Of a DNA stretch of 64,000 nt, positions 8,918 to 17,982 are shown piece after piece. How positions within the stretch are numbered: position 1 is the stretch's first letter; each line of letters begins with the position of its first letter. A program made the position numbers and the translations under genes. The notes beneath the pieces were generated by a model. The model did not search any database. It saw only the letters and a list, made by a program, of their open reading frames with translations, and was not told the origin of the DNA. The DNA lies in the NCBI GenBank assembly GCA_017051695.1, contig JAFIDK010000003.1, positions 103,426 to 167,425 of the forward strand. Direction: 5' to 3'. Origin of the DNA: Algoriphagus aestuarii. Its GTDB lineage: Bacteria > Bacteroidota > Bacteroidia > Cytophagales > Cyclobacteriaceae.

Positions 8918-9958
8918 TTGATTTTCAAAGCTTTTTCTAAACCACAACTTATTAAATATATCATCTCAGGAACTGCACTTGTGTGGTTTCTGGGGTGCTT
9001 TTTTATTTTAAAAAGTTTTGGTTTAAATGAAAACCTGGCTTGGCCTGATGCCCTTGCTTTTACAGGAGTGTTTTTGGCTGGAGTTTTTGTTCTGGAAATT
9101 ATTTTCGGGTTTTATATCCCAAAAGGAAGCAATTCCTGGTTACTGGTCATTATTCCCGTTTTCTTGAGTTTTGTGGAAGTATGGATCCATCGGATTCTTT
9201 TGATTTGGCTTTTTGGAGAAGAACAAGAATATTTAGAATTCTTAAGAGCAAGTTTTTATCTGCGCTGGACGATTTTGTCGATCCCAGAAATCCTCATATC
9301 CATCATTGCCTTGGTGGTTTCTAAACTTGAGGTCCAGGAAGAAACACAAAAGAGAGAGGCTACAATCAATTTATTGTCAAAAGAAGCTGAGCTGACTTCG
9401 ATCAGGCAACAACTCCAACCGCATTTTCTTTTTAATAGCCTGAATTCTATCAGTGCATTGGTAGTATCCCAACCTCAAAAAGCACGTGAGATGGTGCTCC
9501 AACTTTCAGATTTCTTGAGAGGAACAATCCGAAAAGACCATAAAGTTTGGGTCAGTTTAGAGGAAGAACTGATCTATTTAAAAATGTATCTGGATATAGA
9601 GCGGGTTCGGTTTGGTCACCGATTACAGGTGACAATTGATGCTGGTTCGGAGGTAGAATCGTTGAGGCTCCCGCAATTATTGATTCAGCCATTACTGGAA
9701 AATGCCATAAAACATGGGTTATATGGCATGACAGGGACTGTGGATATCCAAGTGGAAGCTAAAAAAGAACAGAATTATTTAATTTTCAGAATTGAAAACC
9801 CTTTTGATGAAGAAAGTGCTCCTCCTAAAGGAGCAGGCTTTGGATTGAGTTCTGTGAGCAGGCGTTTGGAGTTGCTATTTGGAAGAACAGACCTTTTGAC
9901 TTCAGAGTCCCAAGAAGGAAGATTTACAGTAACGCTAAAAATTCCGCAGTTAAAATGA
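8918..9958 (+). CDS. LytS-type sensor histidine kinase
   Basis: Membrane kinase of 346 aa. Four membrane helices (about 13-32, 46-66, 73-98, 118-135) are followed by a short coiled coil and a His_kinase domain with phosphoacceptor H169 in QPHFLFNSLNS and an ATPase domain with NAIKHGLYG and GAGFGLSSVSRRL. The start is a TTG codon: no earlier ATG is in frame, and AGGAG at 8910-8914 precedes it, only 3 bases away. It overlaps the regulator gene by 4 bases (ATGA), so the two are coupled. No extracellular sensor domain is visible. Confidence 0.9.
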   Translation: MIFKAFSKPQLIKYIISGTALVWFLGCFFILKSFGLNENLAWPDALAFTGVFLAGVFVLEIIFGFYIPKGSNSWLLVIIPVFLSFVEVWIHRILLIWLFGEEQEYLEFLRASFYLRWTILSIPEILISIIALVVSKLEVQEETQKREATINLLSKEAELTSIRQQLQPHFLFNSLNSISALVVSQPQKAREMVLQLSDFLRGTIRKDHKVWVSLEEELIYLKMYLDIERVRFGHRLQVTIDAGSEVESLRLPQLLIQPLLENAIKHGLYGMTGTVDIQVEAKKEQNYLIFRIENPFDEESAPPKGAGFGLSSVSRRLELLFGRTDLLTSESQEGRFTVTLKIPQLK

Positions 9959-10674
9959 TCAAAACATTAATCATAGATGATGAGCCTTTGGCAGCATCCA
10001 TCGTTCAAGAGTACCTGTCGGCCTACCCGCAATTTGAGTTGGTAGAAATTTGCCAAGATGGATTTCAGGGGATGAAAGCCATTCAGACTCATCAGCCGGA
10101 TTTGATTTTTTTGGATGTGCAAATGCCAAAGATCACCGGTTTTGAAATGTTGGAATTGTTGGATGAGCCTCCTTCAGTCATTTTTACAACTGCTTTTGAC
10201 CAATATGCCCTACAGGCTTTTGATGCCAAAGCAATAGATTACTTACTTAAGCCATTTTCCAAAGCTAGGTTTGATCAGGCAATCGCAAAATTCCTGACGC
10301 AGAGTTCTGGGGAAGTGGATCCTTCCATCCATCAACTGGCTGAGAAAAGTAACAGGCTTGTAGTGAAAGTGAAAAATGAAATCAAGATCATTTCGATCAA
10401 AGACGTTTCATATTTTGAAGCGGAGGATGATTACATCGCCATCCATTGCAAGGATGGGAAATTTTTGAAAAAGATGACCATGAAATCCCTGGAAGAGGCT
10501 ATGGACCCTTCAAGATTCGCCAGAGTACATAGATCTTTTATGGTCAACTTAAATGAAGTGACCCAAATAGAGCCCTATGAAAGGGAGAATTTTTTGGTCA
10601 GGCTAAGAAATGGAAAACAAGTGCCGGTCAGCAAAACTGGGTATTCTCGGCTGAGGCAGGTATTAGGATTGTAA
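9955..10674 (+). CDS. LytTR-family response regulator
   Basis: DNA-binding regulator of 239 aa. Receiver domain with acidic pair D9-E10 region (IIDDEPLA), phosphoacceptor D54 in LIFLDVQMP and conserved K in LLKPF; LytTR domain from about 135 with the typical DVSYFEAEDDYIAIH, RVHRSFMVNLN and PVSKTGYSRL blocks. It is paired with the upstream LytS-type kinase through a 4-base overlap. LytTR proteins bind imperfect direct repeats; targets here are not known. Confidence 0.93.
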   Translation: MIKTLIIDDEPLAASIVQEYLSAYPQFELVEICQDGFQGMKAIQTHQPDLIFLDVQMPKITGFEMLELLDEPPSVIFTTAFDQYALQAFDAKAIDYLLKPFSKARFDQAIAKFLTQSSGEVDPSIHQLAEKSNRLVVKVKNEIKIISIKDVSYFEAEDDYIAIHCKDGKFLKKMTMKSLEEAMDPSRFARVHRSFMVNLNEVTQIEPYERENFLVRLRNGKQVPVSKTGYSRLRQVLGL

Positions 10675-10680
10675 AAAATG

Positions 10681-10712
10681 TAAAGCCCCGCTTTCCGGGG
10701 CTTTAAAATTTA
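10681..10712. terminator. Terminator between the LytTR gene and the DUF2795 gene
   Basis: A 10-bp perfect stem (10681-10690 with 10696-10705) with a 5-nt loop separates convergent genes. T runs are short on both sides (AAAATTTAAT right, complement of TAAAAAATG left), so it may act in both directions with moderate strength. Confidence 0.75.
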
Positions 10713-10931
10713 ATATTCGTCCTCGTTAAAGAAGAAGTCATCCTTAGTCGGATAATCCGGCCAGATTTCTTCTATGGTCTCATAAGGTTCGCCGTCATCT
10801 TCTAATTCCTGGAGATTCTCGACCACTTCCAGTGGTGCGCCAGATCTGATGCCGTAATCAATTAACTCATCCTTGGTAGCAGGCCAGGGAGCATCTTCTA
10901 AATAAGAGGCAAGTTCAAGTGTCCAGTACAT
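10710..10931 (-). CDS. DUF2795 domain protein, 73 aa
   Basis: Small acidic protein matching the DUF2795 pattern: MYWTLELASYLEDAPWPATKDELIDYGIRSG followed by an ENLQELEDDGEPYETIEEIWPDYP segment and an acidic tail. This family is widespread in Bacteroidota and has no established function. Monocistronic. Start at the only ATG; flanking region is AT-rich. Confidence 0.85.
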   Translation of the reverse strand: MYWTLELASYLEDAPWPATKDELIDYGIRSGAPLEVVENLQELEDDGEPYETIEEIWPDYPTKDDFFFNEDEY

Positions 10932-11015
10932 AGTGTTTATTTAATTAATAGGTGTTCCGGATTTCAATAGGGTTGCAAAATTATCTTTTTTTTGAAATAT
11001 GCAATCAAGTACTGA

Positions 11016-12305
11016 TTATTTAAAAGAAAGTTGTCTCAAAATATAATTTTTTACGTCCACTTTTCTTTTCAGTCCTGAAAGTTTTTTCCGCATCATTATC
11101 TCAAAATCCTGAGTCTGAACGCGAAAATTATCTGAATTGTTCTGCATGGTATCCAGTTCTGTTTGGTCCCTGTGCAAAAGATCTTTCATCAACGCGATTT
11201 TGATCTGTTTTTGCTCTTCAACGGGCTTTTCGTCAAAATCGTCATATTTTCCATGGACTAATTTTTCCAAAAATGCTTTTTCAAAAACAATGTCCATGAA
11301 AAACTGGAAAGACCTTGCCGTGAGATTGACCTCTTTAGGCTTTCTCATCGGAAGTTTCTTCCATTCTTCCTGGATTTTTTTTGCCTGACCGATCAGCTCA
11401 TAAGTCGTTGGCTGTCCCGCCAATCGCTTGATCTCCTCAGTCAATTGCTCCGCTTTGCGAATGATTTCGCGAGGGTGCATGGAAGGTCCAGGGTTTAAAG
11501 TTCTCTTATATCTCGAGAAAATTCTGTTGTTTAGCTTCGAAAACTCATCCCAAAGGGGCTGACGTTTTTCCGCAGGTACTTTCCCTGCTGACTTCCACTC
11601 TTTCTGGATTTTCTTGCTGATTTCAAAAGCCACTTTGGCATCTGGAAAATCATGGGCCTCGCGGGCCTGTACCACCAACGCCTCGTAGACTTTTATGTTT
11701 TCTTCTGCCTGTAATGCCAAACCTTCGTAATAATGCCTTCTGTTTTCGAAGAAATGCTGAACGGCATCGTTAAACTTGTTCTCAATTTCCTCTTCCAATT
11801 CCTTCTCCACAGGTCCGGTTTTGATCCAGCGAAGCTTTAATTCTTTGAAAGCCTCAGTTGTTTCTCTCCAGTCGGTATCGTCCTTCATCTCCTCGGCTTC
11901 GAGAATCAAGGCATTTTTCAATTCCAGATTTTTGGCACGGTTGGCCTGGATAATTTCATTGAGAAATACCTCTTCTTTATTTAGCTCTTCTATCAGGGGT
12001 ATGAAATCGCCGAGTGCATCCGATTGCATCAGAGAATCTCTCAAATGAATCAATTTCATCAGGAAAGATCCTTTGTTCTGATTTTCGTGAATGTCGGATT
12101 TTAGTTTTTCGACCTTTTCTTTTAGCTGCTCAAATCTTGCTTCAAAGTAATTTAAAGTAGAAGCTTCATCTTCTTTCACTTCTCCGATAACTCTGTCATC
12201 CTGACCTAAAAATCCCTTTAAATAAACTTTATTTTCTTTGATATATCCATACGGATGCTCCATTGCTCTACAGTAGGTTAGGTGGTCGTTTTCAATTTTT
12301 GGCAA
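11016..12305 (-). CDS. DUF349 repeat protein
   Basis: 429 aa, almost wholly helical and highly charged, with three or four DUF349 units (about 130-200, 205-275, 280-350), each with a conserved W, for example LKLRWIKTGPV, IQKEWKSAGKVP and IQEEWKKLPMRK. Cytoplasmic; function unsettled. An inner Met15 (start at 12263, MEHPYGYIKENKVYLKG) begins the segment conserved in homologues as I recall them, so the true start may be there. Divergent from ettA with 88 bases between. Confidence 0.85.
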   Translation of the reverse strand: MPKIENDHLTYCRAMEHPYGYIKENKVYLKGFLGQDDRVIGEVKEDEASTLNYFEARFEQLKEKVEKLKSDIHENQNKGSFLMKLIHLRDSLMQSDALGDFIPLIEELNKEEVFLNEIIQANRAKNLELKNALILEAEEMKDDTDWRETTEAFKELKLRWIKTGPVEKELEEEIENKFNDAVQHFFENRRHYYEGLALQAEENIKVYEALVVQAREAHDFPDAKVAFEISKKIQKEWKSAGKVPAEKRQPLWDEFSKLNNRIFSRYKRTLNPGPSMHPREIIRKAEQLTEEIKRLAGQPTTYELIGQAKKIQEEWKKLPMRKPKEVNLTARSFQFFMDIVFEKAFLEKLVHGKYDDFDEKPVEEQKQIKIALMKDLLHRDQTELDTMQNNSDNFRVQTQDFEIMMRKKLSGLKRKVDVKNYILRQLSFK

Positions 12306-12393
12306 ATTAATTAATTCAAAAGCACTTATCCTAAGAAAGGGGTTTTTTTGCCATCTTTACCGTTTAGTGAAATTGTAACGCAAAAATTAACAT

Positions 12394-14073
12394 ATGAGTG
12401 CAGAAAAAATCATCTTTTCTATGGCTGGGGTCTCAAAAATCTATCCACCTCAGAAAAAAGTTTTAAAAGATATCTACCTGTCATTTTTTTATGGAGCAAA
12501 AATCGGAGTGCTTGGTCTAAACGGTTCCGGTAAATCTTCTTTACTTAAGATTATCGCCGGTATTGACAAAGAGTTTCAGGGTGAAGTAGTTTGGTCTCCA
12601 GGATATTCAGTTGGTATGCTGGAGCAAGAGCCTCAGTTGGATCCGTCCAAGACTGTCAAGGAAGTGGTGGAAGAGGCTGTTTCTGAGACAGTAGCTTTGC
12701 TGAAGGAATTTGAGGAGATCAATGAGAAATTTATGGATCCAGCGCTGATGGAAGATCCTGATGCGATGGACAAACTGATCACCAAGCAGGGTGAGGTGCA
12801 GGAGAAGCTTGACGCGGCAAACGCTTGGGAACTGGACGTGATGCTGGATAAAGCCATGGATGCCCTTAGACTTCCTCCTAGTGATGCCAATGTGGCGAAT
12901 CTGTCAGGTGGAGAGAAAAGAAGAGTGGCCCTTTGTAGATTATTGCTTCAGGAGCCGGATGTATTGCTTCTGGATGAGCCTACCAACCACCTCGATGCGG
13001 AATCTGTGCATTGGCTAGAGCAACATTTGCAGAATTACAAAGGAACTGTCATCGCAGTAACGCACGATAGATATTTCTTGGACAATGTGGCCGGATGGAT
13101 TTTGGAACTGGACCGTGGTGAAGGGATTCCTTGGAAAGGCAATTATTCTTCTTGGTTGGACCAGAAGCAAAACCGATTGAAGCAAGAGGAAAAGACAGAA
13201 TCCAAACGTCAGAAGACTTTGGAACGAGAGCTGGAATGGATCAGAATGACCCCGAAAGCCCGTCAGGCAAAAGGAAAAGCCCGTTTGAGCGCCTATGATA
13301 AACTGGTAGGAGAAGAAGCCAAAGAGAAGGAAGCTAAATTGGAATTGTTTATCCCACCGGGACCAAGATTAGGCGCCAAAGTGATTGAGGTAAATGGTGT
13401 TTCTAAAGCTTTCGGAGATAAATTGTTGTTTGAGAATCTGACATTTGCCTTGCCTCAAGGTGGGATAGTCGGCGTGATCGGACCCAATGGTGCCGGTAAA
13501 TCTACGTTGTTCAAATTAATCACCGGACAGGAAAAGCCAGATGCCGGTCATTTCGAAGTAGGAGAGACCGTTCATCTAGCTTATGTGGACCAAGGACATG
13601 ATATTTTGGACCCGAATAAGACGGTTTATCAGACGATTTCGGAAGGAAACGAACTGATGAAACTGGGTAATAAAGAAGTGAATGCAAGAGCTTATGTTTC
13701 CAAATTCAACTTTGGTGGAGGAGATCAAGAGAAGAAAGTGGGAGTACTTTCCGGTGGAGAGCGAAATCGCGTTCACTTGGCTTTGACATTGAAAGAAGGT
13801 GGCAACTTGCTTCTTCTCGATGAACCTACCAACGATTTGGATGTGAACACGCTAAGAGCGTTGGAAGAAGCCTTGGAAAACTTCGGTGGCTGTGCGGTGG
13901 TGATTTCCCACGACAGATGGTTCCTGGACAGAATCTGTACGCATATTCTGGCATTCGAAGGAGATTCCCAGGTGGTTTGGTTTGAGGGCAACTTCTCTGA
14001 TTACGAAGAGAATAAGAAGAAAAGACTGGGTGATGTGGAGCCGAAGAGGATTCGATACAAAAATCTAAAGTAA
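12394..14073 (+). CDS. ettA: Energy-dependent translational throttle ABC-F protein EttA
   Basis: ABC-F ATPase of 559 aa acting on the ribosomal E site. Two ABC domains: Walker [10 protein letters not shown] near residue 48 and GPNGAGKST near 368; signatures LSGGEKRR and LSGGERNR; Walker [14 protein letters not shown] and [11 protein letters not shown]. The EttA arm insertion and interdomain linker (residues 245-320, rich in K/E/R, with [18 protein letters not shown]) are present, as is the EttA hallmark [17 protein letters not shown]. Cytoplasmic. No membrane domain, so not a transporter. A candidate promoter was not found in the short divergent region. Confidence 0.97.
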   Translation: MSAEKIIFSMAGVSKIYPPQKKVLKDIYLSFFYGAKIGVLGLNGSGKSSLLKIIAGIDKEFQGEVVWSPGYSVGMLEQEPQLDPSKTVKEVVEEAVSETVALLKEFEEINEKFMDPALMEDPDAMDKLITKQGEVQEKLDAANAWELDVMLDKAMDALRLPPSDANVANLSGGEKRRVALCRLLLQEPDVLLLDEPTNHLDAESVHWLEQHLQNYKGTVIAVTHDRYFLDNVAGWILELDRGEGIPWKGNYSSWLDQKQNRLKQEEKTESKRQKTLERELEWIRMTPKARQAKGKARLSAYDKLVGEEAKEKEAKLELFIPPGPRLGAKVIEVNGVSKAFGDKLLFENLTFALPQGGIVGVIGPNGAGKSTLFKLITGQEKPDAGHFEVGETVHLAYVDQGHDILDPNKTVYQTISEGNELMKLGNKEVNARAYVSKFNFGGGDQEKKVGVLSGGERNRVHLALTLKEGGNLLLLDEPTNDLDVNTLRALEEALENFGGCAVVISHDRWFLDRICTHILAFEGDSQVVWFEGNFSDYEENKKKRLGDVEPKRIRYKNLK

Positions 14074-14178
14074 AGTCTGAAGGTTAAAATCAGAAAGCTA
14101 AAATAGTAAGCAGTCTCAGTATTCAGTTGGCAGCTTGCCTATTCAGAGGTTGGTCTTAGTCGACAGTGGTCAGCTTGA

Positions 14179-14215
14179 GAGCCGGCTCTTCGGGATTTGT
14201 AATCCTGAACAGCAG
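14179..14215. repeat. REP-like intergenic repeat, copy A
   Basis: Contains the hairpin GGATT-TGT-AATCC (14193-14205) inside the context CTCTTCGGGATTTGTAATCC and the trailing CTGAACAGC shared with copies at 15901, 16741 and elsewhere. It sits among low-information sequence downstream of ettA. Confidence 0.65.
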
Positions 14216-14270
14216 AGTAGGGAGTCGAAGGCAATCCTTCAGAAGGCAGAAATCTGAAATCTAAAAATGA

Positions 14271-14311
14271 CAAACCCCGTGAAGAATTTTCTTTACGGGG
14301 TTTATTTTTTT
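14271..14311 (+). terminator. Intrinsic terminator downstream of ettA
   Basis: A 14-bp imperfect stem, 9 bp of it perfect (14272-14280 with 14295-14303), is followed by a T-rich tract. It lies 200 bases past ettA and just before the next plus-strand gene. Confidence 0.85.
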
Positions 14312-14352
14312 CAACTTTTTAATAACTTGATTTTAAGTTAATTGTTTCAAGA

Positions 14353-14775
14353 ATGGGAAAAAAGCTTTTGTATTTTCATGTGATTTTTCTGACTATGGCA
14401 ATTCTGGCTTTTTCCCAAAAAGCCGAACGTGACCCCCGATTAGTAGGAAAGTGGACCATGTTGTATTCAAAAGATGCAAATGGGGAAATCGAAAAAGATG
14501 AGTTTTATGGAAAGAGGTATGTGGAAACTTACACCAAAAACGGTAGGTTCATCTTGGATCCGCAATTTTTAAAAGATGATCTAAAGCGAAATGGAATATC
14601 AGAACCTTTAGACTATTCCTTAATTCCGACTTTTTATTGGAAGACGGTCAACAATGAAACTTTAGAGGTTATTACCAATGAGGGATCGCGCCAAAACCGC
14701 TATGGCTTCTCGGGTGATACGCTAATTTTTGGTTATTCAAATGGAGTTACCAGGTATTTATTGAGAATGAAATAA
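14353..14775 (+). CDS. Secreted lipocalin-like protein, 140 aa
   Basis: Signal peptide at residues 1-22 (cleavage near FSQ), then a small beta-rich domain starting with DPRLVGKWTMLYSKDANGE, the pattern of Bacteroidota lipocalin-like (DUF4488/DUF5004-type) proteins in which a conserved GxW opens the barrel. Ligand and function are unknown. Monocistronic, between a terminator and repeat copy B. Confidence 0.65.
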   Translation: MGKKLLYFHVIFLTMAILAFSQKAERDPRLVGKWTMLYSKDANGEIEKDEFYGKRYVETYTKNGRFILDPQFLKDDLKRNGISEPLDYSLIPTFYWKTVNNETLEVITNEGSRQNRYGFSGDTLIFGYSNGVTRYLLRMK

Positions 14776-14780
14776 ACTTT

Positions 14781-14850
14781 GAGGCCCGCTCTTCTGGATT
14801 TGTAATCCCGATGTATGATTAATAGGTTTATAAACTTATAGATCAAATCA
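14781..14850. repeat. REP-like intergenic repeat, copy B
   Basis: Begins GAGGCCCGCTCTTCTGG, followed by the hairpin GGATT-TGT-AATCC (14796-14808) and an inverted TTTATAAA-type segment. The GCCC(G/A)CTCTT lead is shared with copy C. It follows the stop codon of the lipocalin-like gene directly. Confidence 0.65.
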
Positions 14851-15064
14851 ACTCTAAAAGGGAATAAGCTATTTCTTAATTATTCGGATTTTAAGTCCTA
14901 AGAATTAGTTTTTTTAACTACTTAATAGAAGTACTTTTTATTAAAAAATAGTAGTTTGATTGAAATTTTCATTAGATGAAGTTTCTGTATTCTTTATTTT
15001 ATGCATTCGTACTTCGTGTTTTCTGTAATGATGATCTAACAAAGCTTTGTAATTTTTATTTACT
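14851..15064. other. AT-rich intergenic stretch
   Basis: About 210 bases with no ORF, hairpin terminator or exact TAnnTTTG element that I can support. A CGGATTTTAAGTCC fragment near 14882 resembles the degenerate right half of the REP-like repeat. Confidence 0.4.
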
Positions 15065-15895
15065 ATGAAAATAACTGTCCTCCTGTTCTTTTTGCAAATC
15101 ACTTTCGGTTTAATAAATCAGGGTTTTGCCATCGATCCGGATAGAGAATATATCAGAACACCGGATTCTGTTAGTTGGGATTACGAGCAGTTGACTATTA
15201 CTACCAAGGATAATTTTAAGCTTAACTCATGGATCTATCAGGCTAATAGGGAAAATGATAAGGATACTGTTTTGGTGTTGGCATATCCAGATGCAGGCAA
15301 CATGTCTTACTTTGTTTATCACGCTGCAATCCTTGCAAATGCTGGGTATACTGTTGTGACCTTTGATTATAGGGGATTTGGAAAAAGTGATGATTTCGAA
15401 ATTCAACGGGATTACCTATACTACACCGAATTCACATTGGACCTGGAGGCTGTAGTTGATAATGTTTCGATGAGATTTGATGATAAGAAAATTGGTGTCC
15501 TGGGAATGTCTATGGGGACAACAATCGCATCTCGTGCATATCCTCACATAAAAAGTAAAATTGATTTTATCATAGGAGAAGGCTATGTGTCAGATACATC
15601 AAAAATTGTAAAAAGATATAGCGATCTGGGAAAGCAACTTACTCTTCCCGAGGACTCAGCTGATTATCAAAAATCAGTTAATTCTATTGAAGTTCCACTT
15701 TTGATCTTAGCTGCATCTGAAGATACAATTACTACTTATGAGGATGCCTTAGCTCTTGGGGACAAATTGGGAGAGAATTGTCGTATTGTTCAATTTGAAG
15801 GAGAGCACCTTTCTGGATTTCAGGTAGAATATGATCAAAAAGGTTTTGGAGGCTGGTATCTGGAGCAAATTGATCAGTTTCTAAATGAAATGTAG
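15065..15895 (+). CDS. Secreted alpha/beta hydrolase
   Basis: 276 aa with an N-terminal signal peptide (residues 1-22, ending NQGFA). Hydrolase fold features: oxyanion segment LAYPDAGN, the FDYRGFGKSD loop, nucleophile elbow GMSMGT (Ser near 149), acid ILAASEDTITTYE and His in FEGEHLSGF. Likely periplasmic or secreted esterase or peptidase of the S9/S33-like class; substrate unknown. Single gene with repeats on both sides. Confidence 0.82.
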   Translation: MKITVLLFFLQITFGLINQGFAIDPDREYIRTPDSVSWDYEQLTITTKDNFKLNSWIYQANRENDKDTVLVLAYPDAGNMSYFVYHAAILANAGYTVVTFDYRGFGKSDDFEIQRDYLYYTEFTLDLEAVVDNVSMRFDDKKIGVLGMSMGTTIASRAYPHIKSKIDFIIGEGYVSDTSKIVKRYSDLGKQLTLPEDSADYQKSVNSIEVPLLILAASEDTITTYEDALALGDKLGENCRIVQFEGEHLSGFQVEYDQKGFGGWYLEQIDQFLNEM

Positions 15896-15900
15896 AATAT

Positions 15901-16052
15901 CTAGTTTTTAGCCCACTCTTCGAATTTTGTAATCTCGAAGCTTGATAGGAAGATTTGTAATCTTAAAAATCCTGTACTTTATACAATTACTCGGATTAAA
16001 AATCCAAAGATCTAAGTTCAGGAATACAATTCCTGAACAGCGGAAACAGCAG
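15901..16052. repeat. REP-like intergenic repeat, copy C (most complete)
   Basis: Carries three hairpin units: an imperfect one at 15919-15939, AAGATT-TGT-AATCTT at 15950-15964 and a perfect 9-bp stem with ACA loop at 16017-16037, ending in CCTGAACAGCGG. The same order recurs in copy D. It separates two convergent genes. Confidence 0.75.
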
Positions 16053-16064
16053 TGACATCAGAGG

Positions 16065-16496
16065 CTATTTTATTAGAAGTTCGTTTGATTCACTTCTGAT
16101 AGTATTATTGTTTTTCATAAAATCTAGTTGGTAAAAGACCTCAGATTTTACATTACCATTTTCTGTCCTTGCCGGTGTCCAAGGGTTTGGGTTTTTCTTT
16201 ATCAAATTATACGCATACTCATCATAACCTTGTCCAATTCCTCTCCAGATTTTTGGGTTTTGAATTTTCCCATTCTCATCGACTGTGAATACAAGCGTTA
16301 CTTTAGTGTCTTTTTTTGAATTGAAAGGAGCTTTTTTGCCCAGTTTTTCATTATTTTCTTTCAGCCAGGATGTGAATTCTTCGGTGGGTTCTGGTTGAAC
16401 GATTAAATCAGAACTTAGATAGTTGTAGACCTTATCTGATTGTGCATGTATGCTAATCGAGATGCTTAGGAATGCGAAAAGGAAAAGGAGTTTCAT
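16065..16496 (-). CDS. Secreted TonB C-terminal-like domain protein
   Basis: 143 aa: signal peptide 1-19 (ending SIHAQ), then a domain with the TonB C-terminal pattern VTLVFTVDENGKIQNPKIWRGIG, DEYAYNLIKKNPNPWTPA and VFYQLDF. It lacks the N-terminal anchor helix and proline-rich linker of a working TonB, so it is not a standard energy transducer; such free domains are common as periplasmic proteins of unknown role. Monocistronic. Confidence 0.75.
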   Translation of the reverse strand: MKLLFLFAFLSISISIHAQSDKVYNYLSSDLIVQPEPTEEFTSWLKENNEKLGKKAPFNSKKDTKVTLVFTVDENGKIQNPKIWRGIGQGYDEYAYNLIKKNPNPWTPARTENGNVKSEVFYQLDFMKNNNTIRSESNELLIK

Positions 16497-16734
16497 GTAA
16501 AATTGATTGATCTAGAGAACCAATGAACTGACTAAAATACTATGGCAATCTCGATGGATTATTATCAAAAAAAAAGTCTCTTAGCTAAATTAATTTTTGA
16601 TTTTTTAAGGCCTTGAAATGATCTTTTCTAGAATTGCTTGGGACTAGTTCCTCACTTGATAAAACTTTGCAAATCTGGATTTAAATTATGTTGAAAATTG
16701 CTTTTAACAGGTTCTAATTACTGATCTAGTTAAT

Positions 16735-16860
16735 TGATCGGAGATTTGTAATCTTAAAAATCCAAGGATCTAAGTTCAGGATTACAAATCCTGAACAGCG
16801 GAACAGCGGAGAATAAAAACTCATGGAAATGATTCAAGTTTACAAATCCTGAACATAGAA
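16735..16860. repeat. REP-like intergenic repeat, copy D
   Basis: AGATT-TGT-AATCT (16742-16754) followed by a perfect 9-bp stem with ACA loop (16775-16795), CCTGAACAGCGG, and a second degenerate ACAAATCCTGAAC half at 16843-16855. It fills most of the 430-base gap between the TonB-like gene and the small membrane protein; the remainder (16497-16734) shows nothing. Confidence 0.75.
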
Positions 16861-16928
16861 ACCTTAGCTCAAGTAATCTTCGCTTCGAAATTGAAATAAA
16901 TAATCTCCCTTACATAAATAGGTGTCTT

Positions 16929-17048
16929 TTAACTACACTGACCCAATAGAAAGAAGATTAGCACGAATACCAAGATCGTTCCCAGGCATCCTCCGCCTAA
17001 TTTGTAAGCGCCATAGCCTGCTATGAGTGTTTTAAAGAAATTGTTCAT
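16929..17048 (-). CDS. Small single-span membrane protein, 39 aa
   Basis: An ORF below usual length cut-offs: ATG at 17046-17048, stop at 16929-16931, encoding MNNFFKTLIAGYGAYKLGGG then CLGTILVFVLIFFLLGQCS. The N-terminal half is a short glycine-rich basic segment and the C-terminal half a clear membrane helix. I recall similar tiny proteins (basic, KLGGG motif, one helix) in other Bacteroidota, which together with the coding-like composition makes it likely real. Function unknown. No overlapping gene. Confidence 0.7.
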   Translation of the reverse strand: MNNFFKTLIAGYGAYKLGGGCLGTILVFVLIFFLLGQCS

Positions 17049-17375
17049 GGTGTTGTTTTGAAAAAGATGAATACAGATACATTTTCTTAAATTATTTCAC
17101 AAGCTGTGCCAAGATCTTTAATGAGTAAAGTGCCATAAAATGGCCTTGTAAATAGAGTTTTTGTTCCCTATGAGTAAAAAAAATCTCAAGTTGAGAAGCT
17201 TATTAATTCCCAGTTTGAGCAATGAAAAAATCCAGAATATGGAAAAAAGGTAAGCAGACAAAATCCAAGGAATCTGATATTTCCTTTAAAATGAACTAAA
17301 AAAATCTAGACAATTTCATATTCGTGTTATGCAGAAACTTACCTAATTTATGGTGGACTTTAATCGGGATTATGT
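17049..17375. other. Intergenic stretch without recognised content
   Basis: AT-rich; no ORF of note, no repeat of the local families and no exact promoter element found on either strand. Confidence 0.4.
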
Positions 17376-17888
17376 ATGAAAGCCATTCGTTTTACTTTGT
17401 TTTTTTCTCTTTTAGTATTCGTTTCAGCTTGTATGGAGGATTCTGATTCCCCAAATATTGCTGTAGACCAGTATGTTTCTTTATTGAAAAAAGGAAATTA
17501 CGAGGAGTCCAATCTTCCTGAATTCACGTCTACAGATATTTCCAGGCTATTGACCTATCGAAATGATCGTCAAGTCATCAAGGATTTTCCAAGGAATTGG
17601 ATTTCATCCTACTGGAATGAAGAATGTACATTGGGGATGTATGTATTATGGACGATAGAATCTATTCGGGCAAGATCCATTGGAAGTGATAAATTAACAG
17701 GCACTTTTCCATCCCAAAATCCAGTAGTGGAAAACAGCGAAACTTTTGAAATCCTGGAGCAAAGTAACTCAGTTCAAAAAGTAGTGGCAGATTCTTATTT
17801 TGAATGGTGGGAAGCCAATAAAGCATGGGATTTTCAGAAATTTCATCAAATCGACCCATTGGCTGACACGGATTACCGTTGGCATTGA
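17376..17888 (+). CDS. Lipoprotein, DUF4943-like
   Basis: 170 aa, lipoprotein signal ending VSAC (Cys19). The mature protein has the pattern IAVDQYVSLLKKGNYEES..LPEFTSTDISRLLTYRND, then ISSYWNEECTLGMYVLWTIESIRARS and a C-terminal SYFEWWEANK, which resembles the DUF4943 lipoproteins of Bacteroidota as I remember them. Function unknown. It converges on the putative effector gene with about 95 bases between; it is not an obvious immunity gene because it is exported and on the other strand. Confidence 0.6.
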   Translation: MKAIRFTLFFSLLVFVSACMEDSDSPNIAVDQYVSLLKKGNYEESNLPEFTSTDISRLLTYRNDRQVIKDFPRNWISSYWNEECTLGMYVLWTIESIRARSIGSDKLTGTFPSQNPVVENSETFEILEQSNSVQKVVADSYFEWWEANKAWDFQKFHQIDPLADTDYRWH

Positions 17889-17982
17889 TACCTCTTCTGA
17901 AAGGATTAATCAATCAAGTTGGGATCTCTTTTTTCCGAATTTGCCAGCGATGACATTCTAACATAAGATCCTTTTGTAAGTA

